From JAUVXJ01 sp034430275 (GTDB taxonomy: Bacteria > Chloroflexota > Anaerolineae > UBA7937 > B3-Chlor): a stretch of DNA of 14,099 nt. The stretch's first letter is position 1. Every line of letters begins with the position of its first letter. The stretch lies in NCBI GenBank assembly GCA_034430275.1, contig DAOUEW010000233.1:1-14099 (forward strand). The letters run 5' to 3'. Positions 7,591-14,099 of this stretch are shown here, one piece after another. The position numbers and the translations under genes are program-made. Under the pieces are notes generated by a model. The model was not told the DNA's origin, did no database searches, and saw only the letters and a program-made list of their open reading frames with translations.

Positions 7591-9558
7591 GTGGATAGAA
7601 TCGGAGTTTACGTCTGTCACTGCGGAACCAACATAGCGGACAAAGTCGACGTTGAAGCGGTCACCGATTACGCCGCTGGACTGCCGGGCGTGGTCCTGGC
7701 ACGCAACTACGAATATATGTGCTCAGATCCAGGCCAGGAACTGATCCAGCACGACATCAAGGAGCAAGGTCTAAATCGGGTGGTGGTTGCCTCCTGCTCG
7801 CCGCTGATGCACGAACCCACCTTCCGCCGGGCATGTGAGGGTGCGGGTCTGAACCCCTTCTTCTTCCAGATGGCCAATATCCGCGAACAGGTTTCCTGGG
7901 TGACCGAGGACCCCGACGAGGCCACGGCGAGGGCCAAGAGGGCGGTGACCGCGGCTGTGTACAGGGCAGCTTGTCATCAGGCATTGGAGGTCAAGGAGGT
8001 CCCCGTCGAGCCTGCCGCCCTGGTGGTCGGTGGGGGCATCGCCGGCATCGAAGCCGCGCTGCGCATCGCCGCCGCGGGGAAGAAGGTCTACCTGGTGGAG
8101 AGGGAGCCCAGCATCGGCGGCTACATGGCTCAGCTCCACAAGACCTTCCCCACGCTAGACTGCGCGGCTTGAATCCTGACACCCAAGATGGTGTCCGTCG
8201 GACAGCACGAAAACATCGAGATTCTGAGCTACAGCGAGGTCGAGGAAGTCTCCGGCTTCGTGGGGAGCTTCAAAGTCAAGATCCGCAAGAAAGCGCGCTA
8301 TGTGAACGAGGACCTGTGCACCGGCTGCGGCCTGTGCCAGGAGAAGTGCCCAACCAAGAACATCCTCAGCGAGTTCGATGCGGGGATTGGCACGCGTAAG
8401 GCCATCTACATCCCGTTCGCGCAAGCGGTGCCCAGGATTCCCGTCATAGACACCGAACACTGCCTGCACTTCCAGAAGGGCAAATGCGGCGCGTGTCAGA
8501 AACTATGCCCGACGGGAGCTATCGACTACGAGCAAGAGGACCAGATCGTCGAGCTTGATGTGGGAACGATCATCGTGGCCACGGGGTTCGACCTCTTCGA
8601 TCCCACTCGCGCGCCGGAGTACGGATACGAGAGGCTGGACAACGTCGTGACCAGCCTGGAGTTTGAGCGTATGATCAACTCCAGCGGGCCGACCGGCGGT
8701 AAGGTCCGCCTCAAGGACGGGCGGCAGCCGCAGAGCGTGGCTATCCTGCATTGCGTTGGGAGTCGCGACAAGAGGTACAACGTCTACTGCTCCCGGGTTT
8801 GCTGCATGTGGTCGCTGAAGTTCGCCCACCTGGTCAAGGACTCCCTCGATGCCGAGGTCTACGAGCTATACATCGACATGCGAACCTTCGGCAAAGGCTA
8901 CGAAGAGTTCTACAATCGGTTGCTGAAGGAAGGGGTGATCTTCATTCGCGGCAAGGGCGCAGAGGTCACCGACGTGGCCGAAAACCCTGAGGAAGAGGGC
9001 AAGCTGATCGTCAAGTGCGAAGACACTCTGCTGGGCGAGTTGCGCCGCATCCCGGTGGATATGGTCATCCTGAGCACGGGCCTGGAACCACGGCGTGACG
9101 CCGTGGAGGTGGCCCGCACTTTCGGACTCAGCCGCAGCGCAGACGGTTTCTTCTTGGAGAAGCACCTGAAGCTGGCCCCGGTGGAGACCGCTTCTGATGG
9201 GATCTTCATCGCCGGAGCTTGTCAGGGCCCCAAGGATATACCCGACACCGTGGCCCAAGCGGGAGCGGCGGCGGTGGCAGCCTTGGCCATGATGGACAGG
9301 GGGAAAGTTGCTCTGCAGCCATACGTAGCCATCGTCGACGTGGACAGGTGCTCGGGTTGTGGCGAGTGCGTCCTGGCCTGCCCGTACAACGCCATCGAGC
9401 TGGTCGAGGGACACGCACAGATAGAGGAGACGGCGTGCAAAGGCTGTGGAACCTGCGTTGGTCACTGCCTGTCCAAGGCCATCACTCTGTCACACTTCAC
9501 CGATGATGAACTGGTGGCAGAGATGCAGGGAGCTCTGCGAGTGCTGGAGGTAGCTTGA
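7591..9558 (+). CDS. hdrA: HdrA flavoprotein, selenocysteine-containing (copy 1; UGA 8170-8172 read as Sec194)
   Basis: Reading through the in-frame TGA at 8170 gives a continuous 655-residue HdrA. The N-terminal domain carries Cys9/11, Cys44 and Cys69. The FAD-binding motif VVGGGIAGIEAALRIA lies at 145-160. The motif DCAA-Sec-ILTPKM has Sec194 where most HdrA proteins have Cys, so Cys191 and Sec194 form a CxxU pair. An inserted ferredoxin domain follows (Cys243/246/249/253 and 291/299/302/306), then the flavin domain with HCVGSRD and YCSRVCCM (Cys388/400/404/405), then a C-terminal 2x[4Fe-4S] ferredoxin near 580-635. HdrA houses the FAD that bifurcates electrons between ferredoxin and HdrBC. 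Sequence on both sides of the UGA matches the family without a gap, and a SECIS-like hairpin follows. Neighbouring genes use TGA as an ordinary stop. Sec incorporation is inferred; the HdrA assignment is firm. Confidence 0.92.
8170..8172 (+). other. In-frame UGA selenocysteine codon of hdrA1
   Basis: The TGA sits between DCAA and ILTPKM, a position occupied by cysteine in ordinary HdrA and known to be Sec in some methanogen and sulfate-reducer HdrA proteins. The protein continues in the same frame for 461 further residues with every expected HdrA motif. No ribosome binding site is seen before the downstream ATG at 8188. Confidence 0.88.
8189..8207 (+). promoter_or_regulatory. Bacterial SECIS-like hairpin in hdrA1
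   Basis: TGTCC (8192-8196) pairs with GGACA (8200-8204) around the triloop GTC. After a G.G mismatch, two more pairs (8189-8190 with 8206-8207) extend the stem. The loop begins 24 bases after the UGA and its first base is G, which fits the bacterial SECIS rules of a loop 16-37 bases from the UGA with a G in the first two loop positions. Thermodynamics were not computed. Confidence 0.72.
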
Positions 9559-9968
9559 CCTACGAGCCCAAGATCGTAGCCTACGCGTGTACGTATTGCA
9601 GCTATCCAGGCGCTGATCTGGCCGGCATATCTCGGATCAAGTATTCGCCCAACGTGAACATCATTCGCGTCCTCTGCTCCGGGCGCGTATCATCGGAGTT
9701 GATCCTGCGCACCTTCCGTGAGGGGGCGGATGGTGTGCTGGTGCTGGGCTGCCACTACGGGGACTGCCACTTCATCAGCGGCAACCACCGTGCCGCCAAG
9801 CGTGTGGCCGTCCTGAAGCGAATTCTCGAGTACACCGGCATCGAGCCGGAGCGGCTGCGACTGGAGTGGGTATCGGCATCGGAGGGTGAGCGATTCGCCC
9901 AGGTCGTCGACGAGTTCACGGAGACGGTCAGAGAGCTGCCGCACATACGAGAGGTCTTAAGGGGGTAG
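9555..9968 (+). CDS. mvhD: MvhD/FrhD-like [2Fe-2S] electron-transfer subunit (copy 1)
   Basis: The product is a 137-residue MvhD homologue with five conserved cysteines (C12, C15, C41, C66, C71) in ACTYCSYPGADLAG, VLCSGRV and GCHYGDCHFISGNHR. MvhD carries a [2Fe-2S] cluster and links hydrogenase, formate dehydrogenase or another donor to HdrA. The start is TTG 9555 within a TTGA overlap with the hdrA1 stop. GGAGG at 9546-9550 and alignment with the ATG-initiated second copy both support it. All positions that can be Sec in methanogen VhuD are Cys here. It is about 90% identical by eye to the copy at 13152. No hydrogenase subunit is adjacent, so the electron donor is probably not an MvhAG hydrogenase encoded here. 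Confidence 0.9.
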   Translation: MTYEPKIVAYACTYCSYPGADLAGISRIKYSPNVNIIRVLCSGRVSSELILRTFREGADGVLVLGCHYGDCHFISGNHRAAKRVAVLKRILEYTGIEPERLRLEWVSASEGERFAQVVDEFTETVRELPHIREVLRG

Positions 9969-9974
9969 GTGTAG

Positions 9975-11174
9975 ATGGCGAAGGACGTCTTGGATCTGGC
10001 CACCGTGGAGAGGGATGTCAACTTCGGCGAGGAGGTCACGCCCGACCTGAGTGTGCTCCGCACTTGCATTCAGTGCGGCACCTGTTCGGCTTCCTGTCCT
10101 ACGGCCTACGCCATGGACTATACGCCGAGGCAGTTGTGGAAGCTGATCCAGTTGGGCCTCAAAGATGAGGTGGTCAACAGTCGCACCTTCTGGCTGTGTA
10201 CCACCTGCAGGGCCTGCACGGTACGCTGCCCGCGCGGCATCGACCTCACCCAGACCATGCTCATGCTGAAGGAGTATGCCGTCAGAGAGGCACTCAAGGT
10301 GCCGGAGGGCATCGGCATCCTGCGCGAGACGGTGACCACCGACCACAACATCTCAGGGGACGACAACGAGACCCGTCTGATCTGGGCTGAGAACCTGGAG
10401 AGCAAGCCGGAGGGTATCGAGGCCAAGAAAGGGGCGGAGGTGCTCTACTTCGTAGGGTGCGTTTCCGCCTTCTACCCTCAGGCCTATAGCATACCTCAGT
10501 CCATGGTGCAGATCTTCGAACGGGCCGGCGTCAGTTTCACCACCATGGGCGGACAGGAGTGGTGCTGCGGCTACCCTTTGTACGGCGCCGAGATGAAGGA
10601 CCTGGTAGCTGAGTTAGCCCAACACAACCTGGAGCGGGTCAAGGAGCTGGGTTCGACCAGGCTGGTGACAACCTGCCCATCCTGCTACTACGCCTGGACC
10701 CACGTCTATCCTGAGTTCGTGGAGTTGCCGGCCGGGCTAGAGATACTACACGCCGTGGAGTATCTGAAGCAGTTGTTGGACCAGGGCGGGATCGAACTTG
10801 GAGAAGTGGAGAGGATCGTCACCTACCACGACCCGTGCGACCTCGGTCGCAAGAGTGGGGTCTTCGACGCCCCGCGCGCCCTTCTGAACAGTATTCCGGG
10901 GCTCGAGTTCCGGGAGATGGCGATGCACGGGGAGAACGCCATGTGCTGCGGCGGAGGAGGAGACGTCGAGATCTCGGACAGGCAGGTGACAGGAGAGGTC
11001 GGGGTGCTGCGTATGCAGCAGGCTCAGGAAACGGGGGCCGAGGCGGTGATCTCAGCTTGCCAACAGTGCAAACGGACGCTGCTTACCGGCGCACGCCAGG
11101 CGAAGATACGGATGAGGGCCATGGACATCAGCGAGCTCGTGCTGGAGTCCATGCTCAACGCGGAGAGTGAGTGA
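9975..11174 (+). CDS. HdrC-HdrB (HdrD-like) fusion protein
   Basis: The 399-residue chain starts with an HdrC ferredoxin domain (Cys31/34/37/41 and Cys75/78/81/85). A linker containing LRETVTT and NISGDD leads to two CCG domains (C162, CC197-198, C234, C237 and C288, CC324-325, C362, C365). Architecture and motifs match HdrD, and the second half is closely related to the protein at 1565, while the N-terminal part is most like HdrC2 at 6096. It is placed between the two hdrA-mvhD pairs, six bases after mvhD1, so it is likely a soluble electron-accepting module for a HdrA-MvhD complex rather than a membrane HdrDE partner. The start is ATG 9975 with a purine-rich AAGGGGGT at 9959-9966. The substrate is unknown. 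Confidence 0.88.
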   Translation: MAKDVLDLATVERDVNFGEEVTPDLSVLRTCIQCGTCSASCPTAYAMDYTPRQLWKLIQLGLKDEVVNSRTFWLCTTCRACTVRCPRGIDLTQTMLMLKEYAVREALKVPEGIGILRETVTTDHNISGDDNETRLIWAENLESKPEGIEAKKGAEVLYFVGCVSAFYPQAYSIPQSMVQIFERAGVSFTTMGGQEWCCGYPLYGAEMKDLVAELAQHNLERVKELGSTRLVTTCPSCYYAWTHVYPEFVELPAGLEILHAVEYLKQLLDQGGIELGEVERIVTYHDPCDLGRKSGVFDAPRALLNSIPGLEFREMAMHGENAMCCGGGGDVEISDRQVTGEVGVLRMQQAQETGAEAVISACQQCKRTLLTGARQAKIRMRAMDISELVLESMLNAESE

Positions 11175-11190
11175 ACTGGAGACAACAGGC

Positions 11191-13152
11191 ATGGGTGATA
11201 GACCGAGAAGGATAGGGGTCTTCGTCTGCCACTGCGGGACCAACATCGCGGCCAAGGTTGATGTCGAAGCCGTAGCACAATACGCGGCTGGGCTCCCCGG
11301 AGTGGTGAACGCTGAGACCTACCAGTACATGTGCTCTGACCCTGGTCAGGACCTGGTCAAGCAGAGGATAGAGGAACTGGGACTGAACAGAGTAGTGGTG
11401 GCCTCCTGTTCGCCCCTGATGCACGAGCTCACCTTCCGCCGGGCCTGCGCGGCGGCGGGGATGAACCCCTTCCACTTCCAGATGGCGAACATCCGGGAGC
11501 AGGTTTCGTGGGTGACTGAGGACCCGGAGGAGGCCACGGAGAGAGCCAAACGCGCTGTGGCGGCGGCGGTGCTCCGGGTGGCACACCACCAATCGCTGCA
11601 GGTCAAGGAAGTACCTGTCCTGCCGGCTGCTCTCATCGTGGGCGGTGGCATCGCCGGCATCGAGGCCGCGCAGCGCATCGCCGACTCGGGCAAGAAGGTC
11701 TACCTGGTGGAGAAAGAGCCCAGCATCGGTGGCTACATGGCGCAGCTCTACAAGACCTTCCCAACCCTGGACTGTTCCGCTTGAATACTCACACCGAAGA
11801 TGGTGTCCGTGGGACAGCATGAAAACATCGAGATCCTGAGCTATAGCCAGGTGGAAGAGGTTGCCGGGTACGTCGGCAACTTCAAGGTCACCGTCCGCAA
11901 GAAGGCCCGCTACGTAAACGAGGACCTGTGCACGGGCTGCGGACTGTGCCAGGAGAAGTGCCCGGCCAAGAAGATCCCCAGCGAGTTCGACGGCGGTCTG
12001 GGAACCAGGACAGCTATCTACATGCCCTTTGCCCAGGCCATTCCGCGACTCCCAGTGATCGATAAGGACAACTGCCGGTACTTCCAGACGGGCAAGTGTG
12101 GCGTTTGCGCCAAGCTCTGCCCCCGGGAAGCCATCGACTTCGAGCAGGAAGACCAACTCGTCGAGCTAGAGGTGGGCACGATTATCGTGGCCACCGGATT
12201 CGATCTATTCGACTGTTCCCGCGTCTCTGAGTACGGCTACGGCACGTACGACAACGTCCTGAGCAGCCTGCAACTGGAGAGGCTGGTGGATGCCAGCGGC
12301 CCCACCAGGGGTAGGATCGTGACCAAAGAAGGACACGAGCCCGAAAGTCTAGCCATCATACACTGCGTGGGCAGCCGCGACCACAACTACAACCGGCACT
12401 GCTCGCGCATCTGCTGTATGTACTCCCTCAAGCTGGCCCACCTGGTCAAGGATTCCACAAACGCTCAGGTCTACGAGTTCTACATCGACATGCGCACCGG
12501 TGGAAAAGGATACGAGGAGTTCTACGAGCGATTGCAGGAGGAAGGTGTCACGTTCATCCGGGGGCGCCCGGCAGAGGTGGTTCCTCGCGATGGCAAGCTC
12601 GTGGTCAAGGCGGAGGACGCCAACCTGGGCCGGCTGATGGAGGTCCCGGTGGACATGGTGATCCTGAGCGCGGGATTGGAGCCAAGACGCGACGCCGAGG
12701 ACGTAGCTCACATCTTTGGACTAAGCCGCAGCGCAGACGGCTTCTTCCTGGAGAAACATCCCAAGCTCGGACCGGTGGAGACGGCATCCAACGGTGTGTT
12801 CATCGCTGGGACCTGCCAGGGACCCAAGGACATCCCCGACACGGTGGCTCAAGCGGGTGCAGCGGCAGCGGCAGCCATGGCGATGATGGACAGGGGCCGC
12901 GTCACTCTGGAACCGTCCATCGCACAGGTGAGCGTCAAGCTCTGTTCGGGATGCGGCGAGTGCGTGGTCGCCTGTCCTTACAGCGCCCTGAAGCTGGTCG
13001 ACGGACACGTAGAGGTGGATGAGACGGCGTGCAAGGGCTGCGGCGTGTGCGTTGGCCACTGCCGTTCCAAGGCCATCACGGTACTGCACTTCACCGATGA
13101 GCAGTTGTTGGCAGAGATGCAGGGTGCTCTGCGGACGTTGGAGGTAGCTTAA
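11191..13152 (+). CDS. hdrA: HdrA flavoprotein, selenocysteine-containing (copy 2; UGA 11782-11784 read as Sec198)
   Basis: Read through the TGA at 11782, this gives a 653-residue HdrA with the same domain order as copy 1: N-terminal cysteine domain (VCHCGTN, MCSD, ASCSPL), GGGIAGIEAA FAD motif, DCSA-Sec-ILTPKM with Cys195 and Sec198, inserted ferredoxin domain, HCVGSRD with HCSRICCM, and a C-terminal 2x[4Fe-4S] ferredoxin. The first 200 residues are roughly 80% identical to copy 1. I prefer ATG 11191 (GGAG nine bases upstream, N-terminus aligning with copy 1) to GTG 11167, which lies inside the previous gene and lacks a spaced RBS. The stop overlaps mvhD2 (TAATG). Two Sec-HdrA copies in one operon could form a heterodimer, since HdrA dimerises, or serve two HdrB partners. 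This is inference. Confidence 0.92.
11782..11784 (+). other. In-frame UGA selenocysteine codon of hdrA2
   Basis: The TGA occupies exactly the same place as in copy 1 (DCSA before ILTPKM), with the frame open for 455 more residues. Retention of UGA in both diverged copies argues for use rather than decay. Confidence 0.88.
11800..11820 (+). promoter_or_regulatory. Bacterial SECIS-like hairpin in hdrA2
   Basis: TGTCC (11804-11808) pairs with GGACA (11812-11816) around the triloop GTG. After a G.G mismatch the stem continues with three pairs (11800-11802 with 11818-11820), one more than in copy 1. The loop starts with G, 24 bases after the UGA, identical spacing to copy 1. The fold was paired by hand, without an energy calculation. 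Confidence 0.72.
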
Positions 13153-13559
13153 TGCCCGAACCGAAGATCGTAGCCTACGCTTGTACGTATTGCTCCTATC
13201 CCGGCGCTGACCTGGCCGGCACGTCGCGTATCAAGTACTCCCCCAACGTGAACATCATACGGGTGTTGTGCTCCGGGCGCGTGTCGCCGGAGTTGATCTT
13301 GCGCACGTTTCGTGAGGGCGCGGATGGAGTGCTGGTCCTGGGCTGTCACTATGGTGATTGTCACTTCATCAGCGGCAACCATCGCACCGCCAAACGAGTG
13401 GCGGTACTGGAGCGCATCCTGGAGTACGCTGGCATCGAGCCAGAGCGGCTCAGATTAGAGTGGGTATCAGCATCGGAGGGTGAGCGATTCGCCCAGGTGG
13501 TCGATGAGTTCACAGAGACGATTCGGCAACTGCCCTCGATGAAGAGGGTGTTGGCATGA
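13152..13559 (+). CDS. mvhD: MvhD/FrhD-like [2Fe-2S] electron-transfer subunit (copy 2)
   Basis: The product has 135 residues and differs from copy 1 at only scattered positions (for example Thr for Ile after DLAG, Pro for Ser after GRV) until the last eight or so residues, which diverge. All five cluster cysteines are kept. It starts at ATG 13152, sharing one base with the hdrA2 stop, and its stop overlaps the next start (ATGA, 13556-13559). It therefore probably feeds electrons from the FrhB-like protein, or its partners, into HdrA2. The divergent C-terminus may tune the partner that each MvhD docks to. Confidence 0.9.
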   Translation: MPEPKIVAYACTYCSYPGADLAGTSRIKYSPNVNIIRVLCSGRVSPELILRTFREGADGVLVLGCHYGDCHFISGNHRTAKRVAVLERILEYAGIEPERLRLEWVSASEGERFAQVVDEFTETIRQLPSMKRVLA

Positions 13560-14099
13560 ACAGACTCGAACCCCTCAGGAGAGTCGTCGAAGAAGTCTTG
13601 GACCAGGTGGACGGGGTTGTGGCCCTGAAGAAGACTTCGGGACACGTAGCCCCCCATCTTTTCAAGGACCGCGAGGAACTGCAAGAGCTGGCTGTCTCTC
13701 CCAAGTATCCCCTGCCGGGCACATTACATCTGATCCAGACCGCCCATCCGGAGGCCAAACTGGCCATCGTCTGCCGGGGCTGCGACGAGCGAGGCCTAAT
13801 AGAGATGGCCAAGCGCAACCAGGTCAACCTGGACCAGATGACCATCATCGGGCTGGCCTGCACGGCGGAGGAAGCGGAGGAGTGCCGCTGTGCCAAGCCC
13901 TACCCCAGCGTCCTGGTCGACAGCCACGTGGGCGAGCGCACCGAGCCCGTCGCCGATAAGCTCGTTGAGGAATTGAGAGACAAGGACGTGGCCCAGCGTC
14001 TGGAGTTCTGGCGCAAGCAGTTCGACAGGTGCATCAAATGCTACGGTTGTCGCAACGCCTGTCCCCAGTGCTTCTGCCCGGAGTGCACCCTGGAGGAGG
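13556..14099 (+). CDS. FrhB/FdhB-like coenzyme F420 hydrogenase/dehydrogenase beta-subunit family protein (3' partial)
   Basis: A frame opening at ATG 13556, overlapping the mvhD2 stop by four bases, remains open to the window edge (181 complete codons). The N-terminal part contains IVCRGCDERGLIE and IIGLAC, and from residue 159 a cysteine-rich cluster with Cys159, 162, 165, 169 and more cysteines beyond (CIKCYGCRNACP, then C-C-x2-C type spacing). These resemble FrhB/FdhB-like iron-sulfur flavoproteins often encoded beside hdrA-mvhD, in which the FAD accepts or donates electrons to F420, NAD(P)H or, with FdhA, formate. The C-terminal half, where specificity would be read, lies outside the window. 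The call is by recognition of these motifs and position; the electron carrier is unknown. Confidence 0.75.
   Translation, partial: MNRLEPLRRVVEEVLDQVDGVVALKKTSGHVAPHLFKDREELQELAVSPKYPLPGTLHLIQTAHPEAKLAIVCRGCDERGLIEMAKRNQVNLDQMTIIGLACTAEEAEECRCAKPYPSVLVDSHVGERTEPVADKLVEELRDKDVAQRLEFWRKQFDRCIKCYGCRNACPQCFCPECTLEE

Larger units (their letters stand above)
7591..9968 (+). repeat. Tandem hdrA-mvhD duplication, unit 1
   Basis: Gene order, UGA position, SECIS spacing and most protein sequence match unit 2. Parts of mvhD are nearly identical at the DNA level (around 9868-9920 against 13465-13517), suggesting fairly recent duplication or gene conversion. Confidence 0.85.
11191..13559 (+). repeat. Tandem hdrA-mvhD duplication, unit 2
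   Basis: This is the second direct copy, separated from unit 1 by the HdrC-HdrD fusion gene. mvhD is better conserved between units than hdrA. Confidence 0.85.

Noticed and set aside
8170..8188. hdrA1 as two separate genes or a nonsense-mutated pseudogene (same for hdrA2 at 11782)
   Set aside because: The same UGA sits at a known Sec/Cys position in both copies, the reading frame and motifs are otherwise intact, the downstream ATG lacks a ribosome binding site, and a SECIS-like hairpin follows.
8178..8195. GACACC/GGTGTC hairpin with loop CAAGAT as the SECIS
   Set aside because: The loop starts only 11 bases after the UGA, closer than bacterial SECIS elements usually allow, and lacks G in the first two loop positions in copy 1. 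The TGTCC/GGACA stem fits better.
3803..9558. Canonical sHdr sulfur-oxidation cluster
   Set aside because: Gene order differs, HdrA is full-size rather than the short sHdrA form, and no lipoate-binding protein, sHdr hypothetical protein, TusA, DsrE or LipS genes are visible.
9555..9968. Selenocysteine in MvhD, as in methanogen VhuD
   Set aside because: All the cluster positions are encoded by Cys codons in both mvhD copies.
11155..12156. Long minus-strand frame of 333 codons across the hdrA2 UGA
   Set aside because: It is antisense to a clearly recognisable hdrA, shows no family features, and such frames are common opposite GC-rich genes.
7591..13152. Genome-wide reassignment of UGA to an amino acid
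   Set aside because: lplA, the HdrD-like gene, hdrB1, hdrB2, hdrA1 and mvhD2 end sensibly at TGA, often overlapping the next start. Only the two hdrA sites are internal.
1..14099. tRNA, rRNA, CRISPR array, insertion sequence or attachment site
   Set aside because: I saw none. Coding sequence is nearly continuous, and the only gap above 50 bases (3731-3802) holds the promoter.

Overview
The window is a dense, entirely plus-strand block of anaerobic redox genes. It is almost certainly bacterial. It has Shine-Dalgarno sites, GTG and TTG starts, stop-start overlaps (GTGA, ATGA, TTGA, TAATG), one good sigma70-type promoter, and selenocysteine hairpins placed directly after in-frame UGA codons, whereas archaea put this element in the 3' UTR. 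Base composition is GC-rich. The lineage cannot be fixed from sequence alone. An uncultured strict anaerobe, for example of the Chloroflexota or a sulfate-reducer-like group, is my guess and nothing firmer.

Left block (1-3730): the tail of an unidentified gene; a secreted seven-heme cytochrome c fused to an HdrE/NarI-like membrane cytochrome b module; an HdrD-like protein (ferredoxin domain plus two CCG domains); and a CtaB-like UbiA prenyltransferase (heme O synthase type). The first two complete genes look like a membrane complex joining a periplasmic multiheme chain to a cytoplasmic heterodisulfide-reductase-type site.

Middle block (3731-7543): a TTGATG-17-TATAAT promoter and strong RBS precede a full-length lipoate-protein ligase. 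Tightly packed hdrB1-hdrC1-hdrC2-hdrB2 follow, so two HdrBC pairs lie back to back (B-C-C-B) directly behind a lipoate ligase.

Right block (7544-14099): hdrA1-mvhD1, an HdrC-HdrD-like fusion, hdrA2-mvhD2, then the start of an FrhB/FdhB-like iron-sulfur flavoprotein gene cut by the window end. Both hdrA genes contain an in-frame UGA in the same motif (DCxA-UGA-ILTPKM). Each is followed at the same distance (24 nt) by a 5-bp hairpin with a G-initial triloop, as expected for a bacterial SECIS. I therefore annotate both as full-length selenoprotein HdrA (Sec194 and Sec198), not as four broken ORFs. hdrA-mvhD is a tandem duplication around the HdrCD fusion.

Together the genes suggest a flavin-based electron-bifurcating or confurcating network. 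HdrA carries the bifurcating FAD and MvhD feeds in electrons. The FrhB-like protein may connect to formate, F420 or NAD(P)H. Several HdrBC or HdrCD modules offer alternative CCG active sites, and a membrane-bound HdrDE-like complex would link to the periplasm. The physiological disulfide (or other) substrate is unknown. The lipoate ligase raises the possibility of a lipoyl-bound intermediate.
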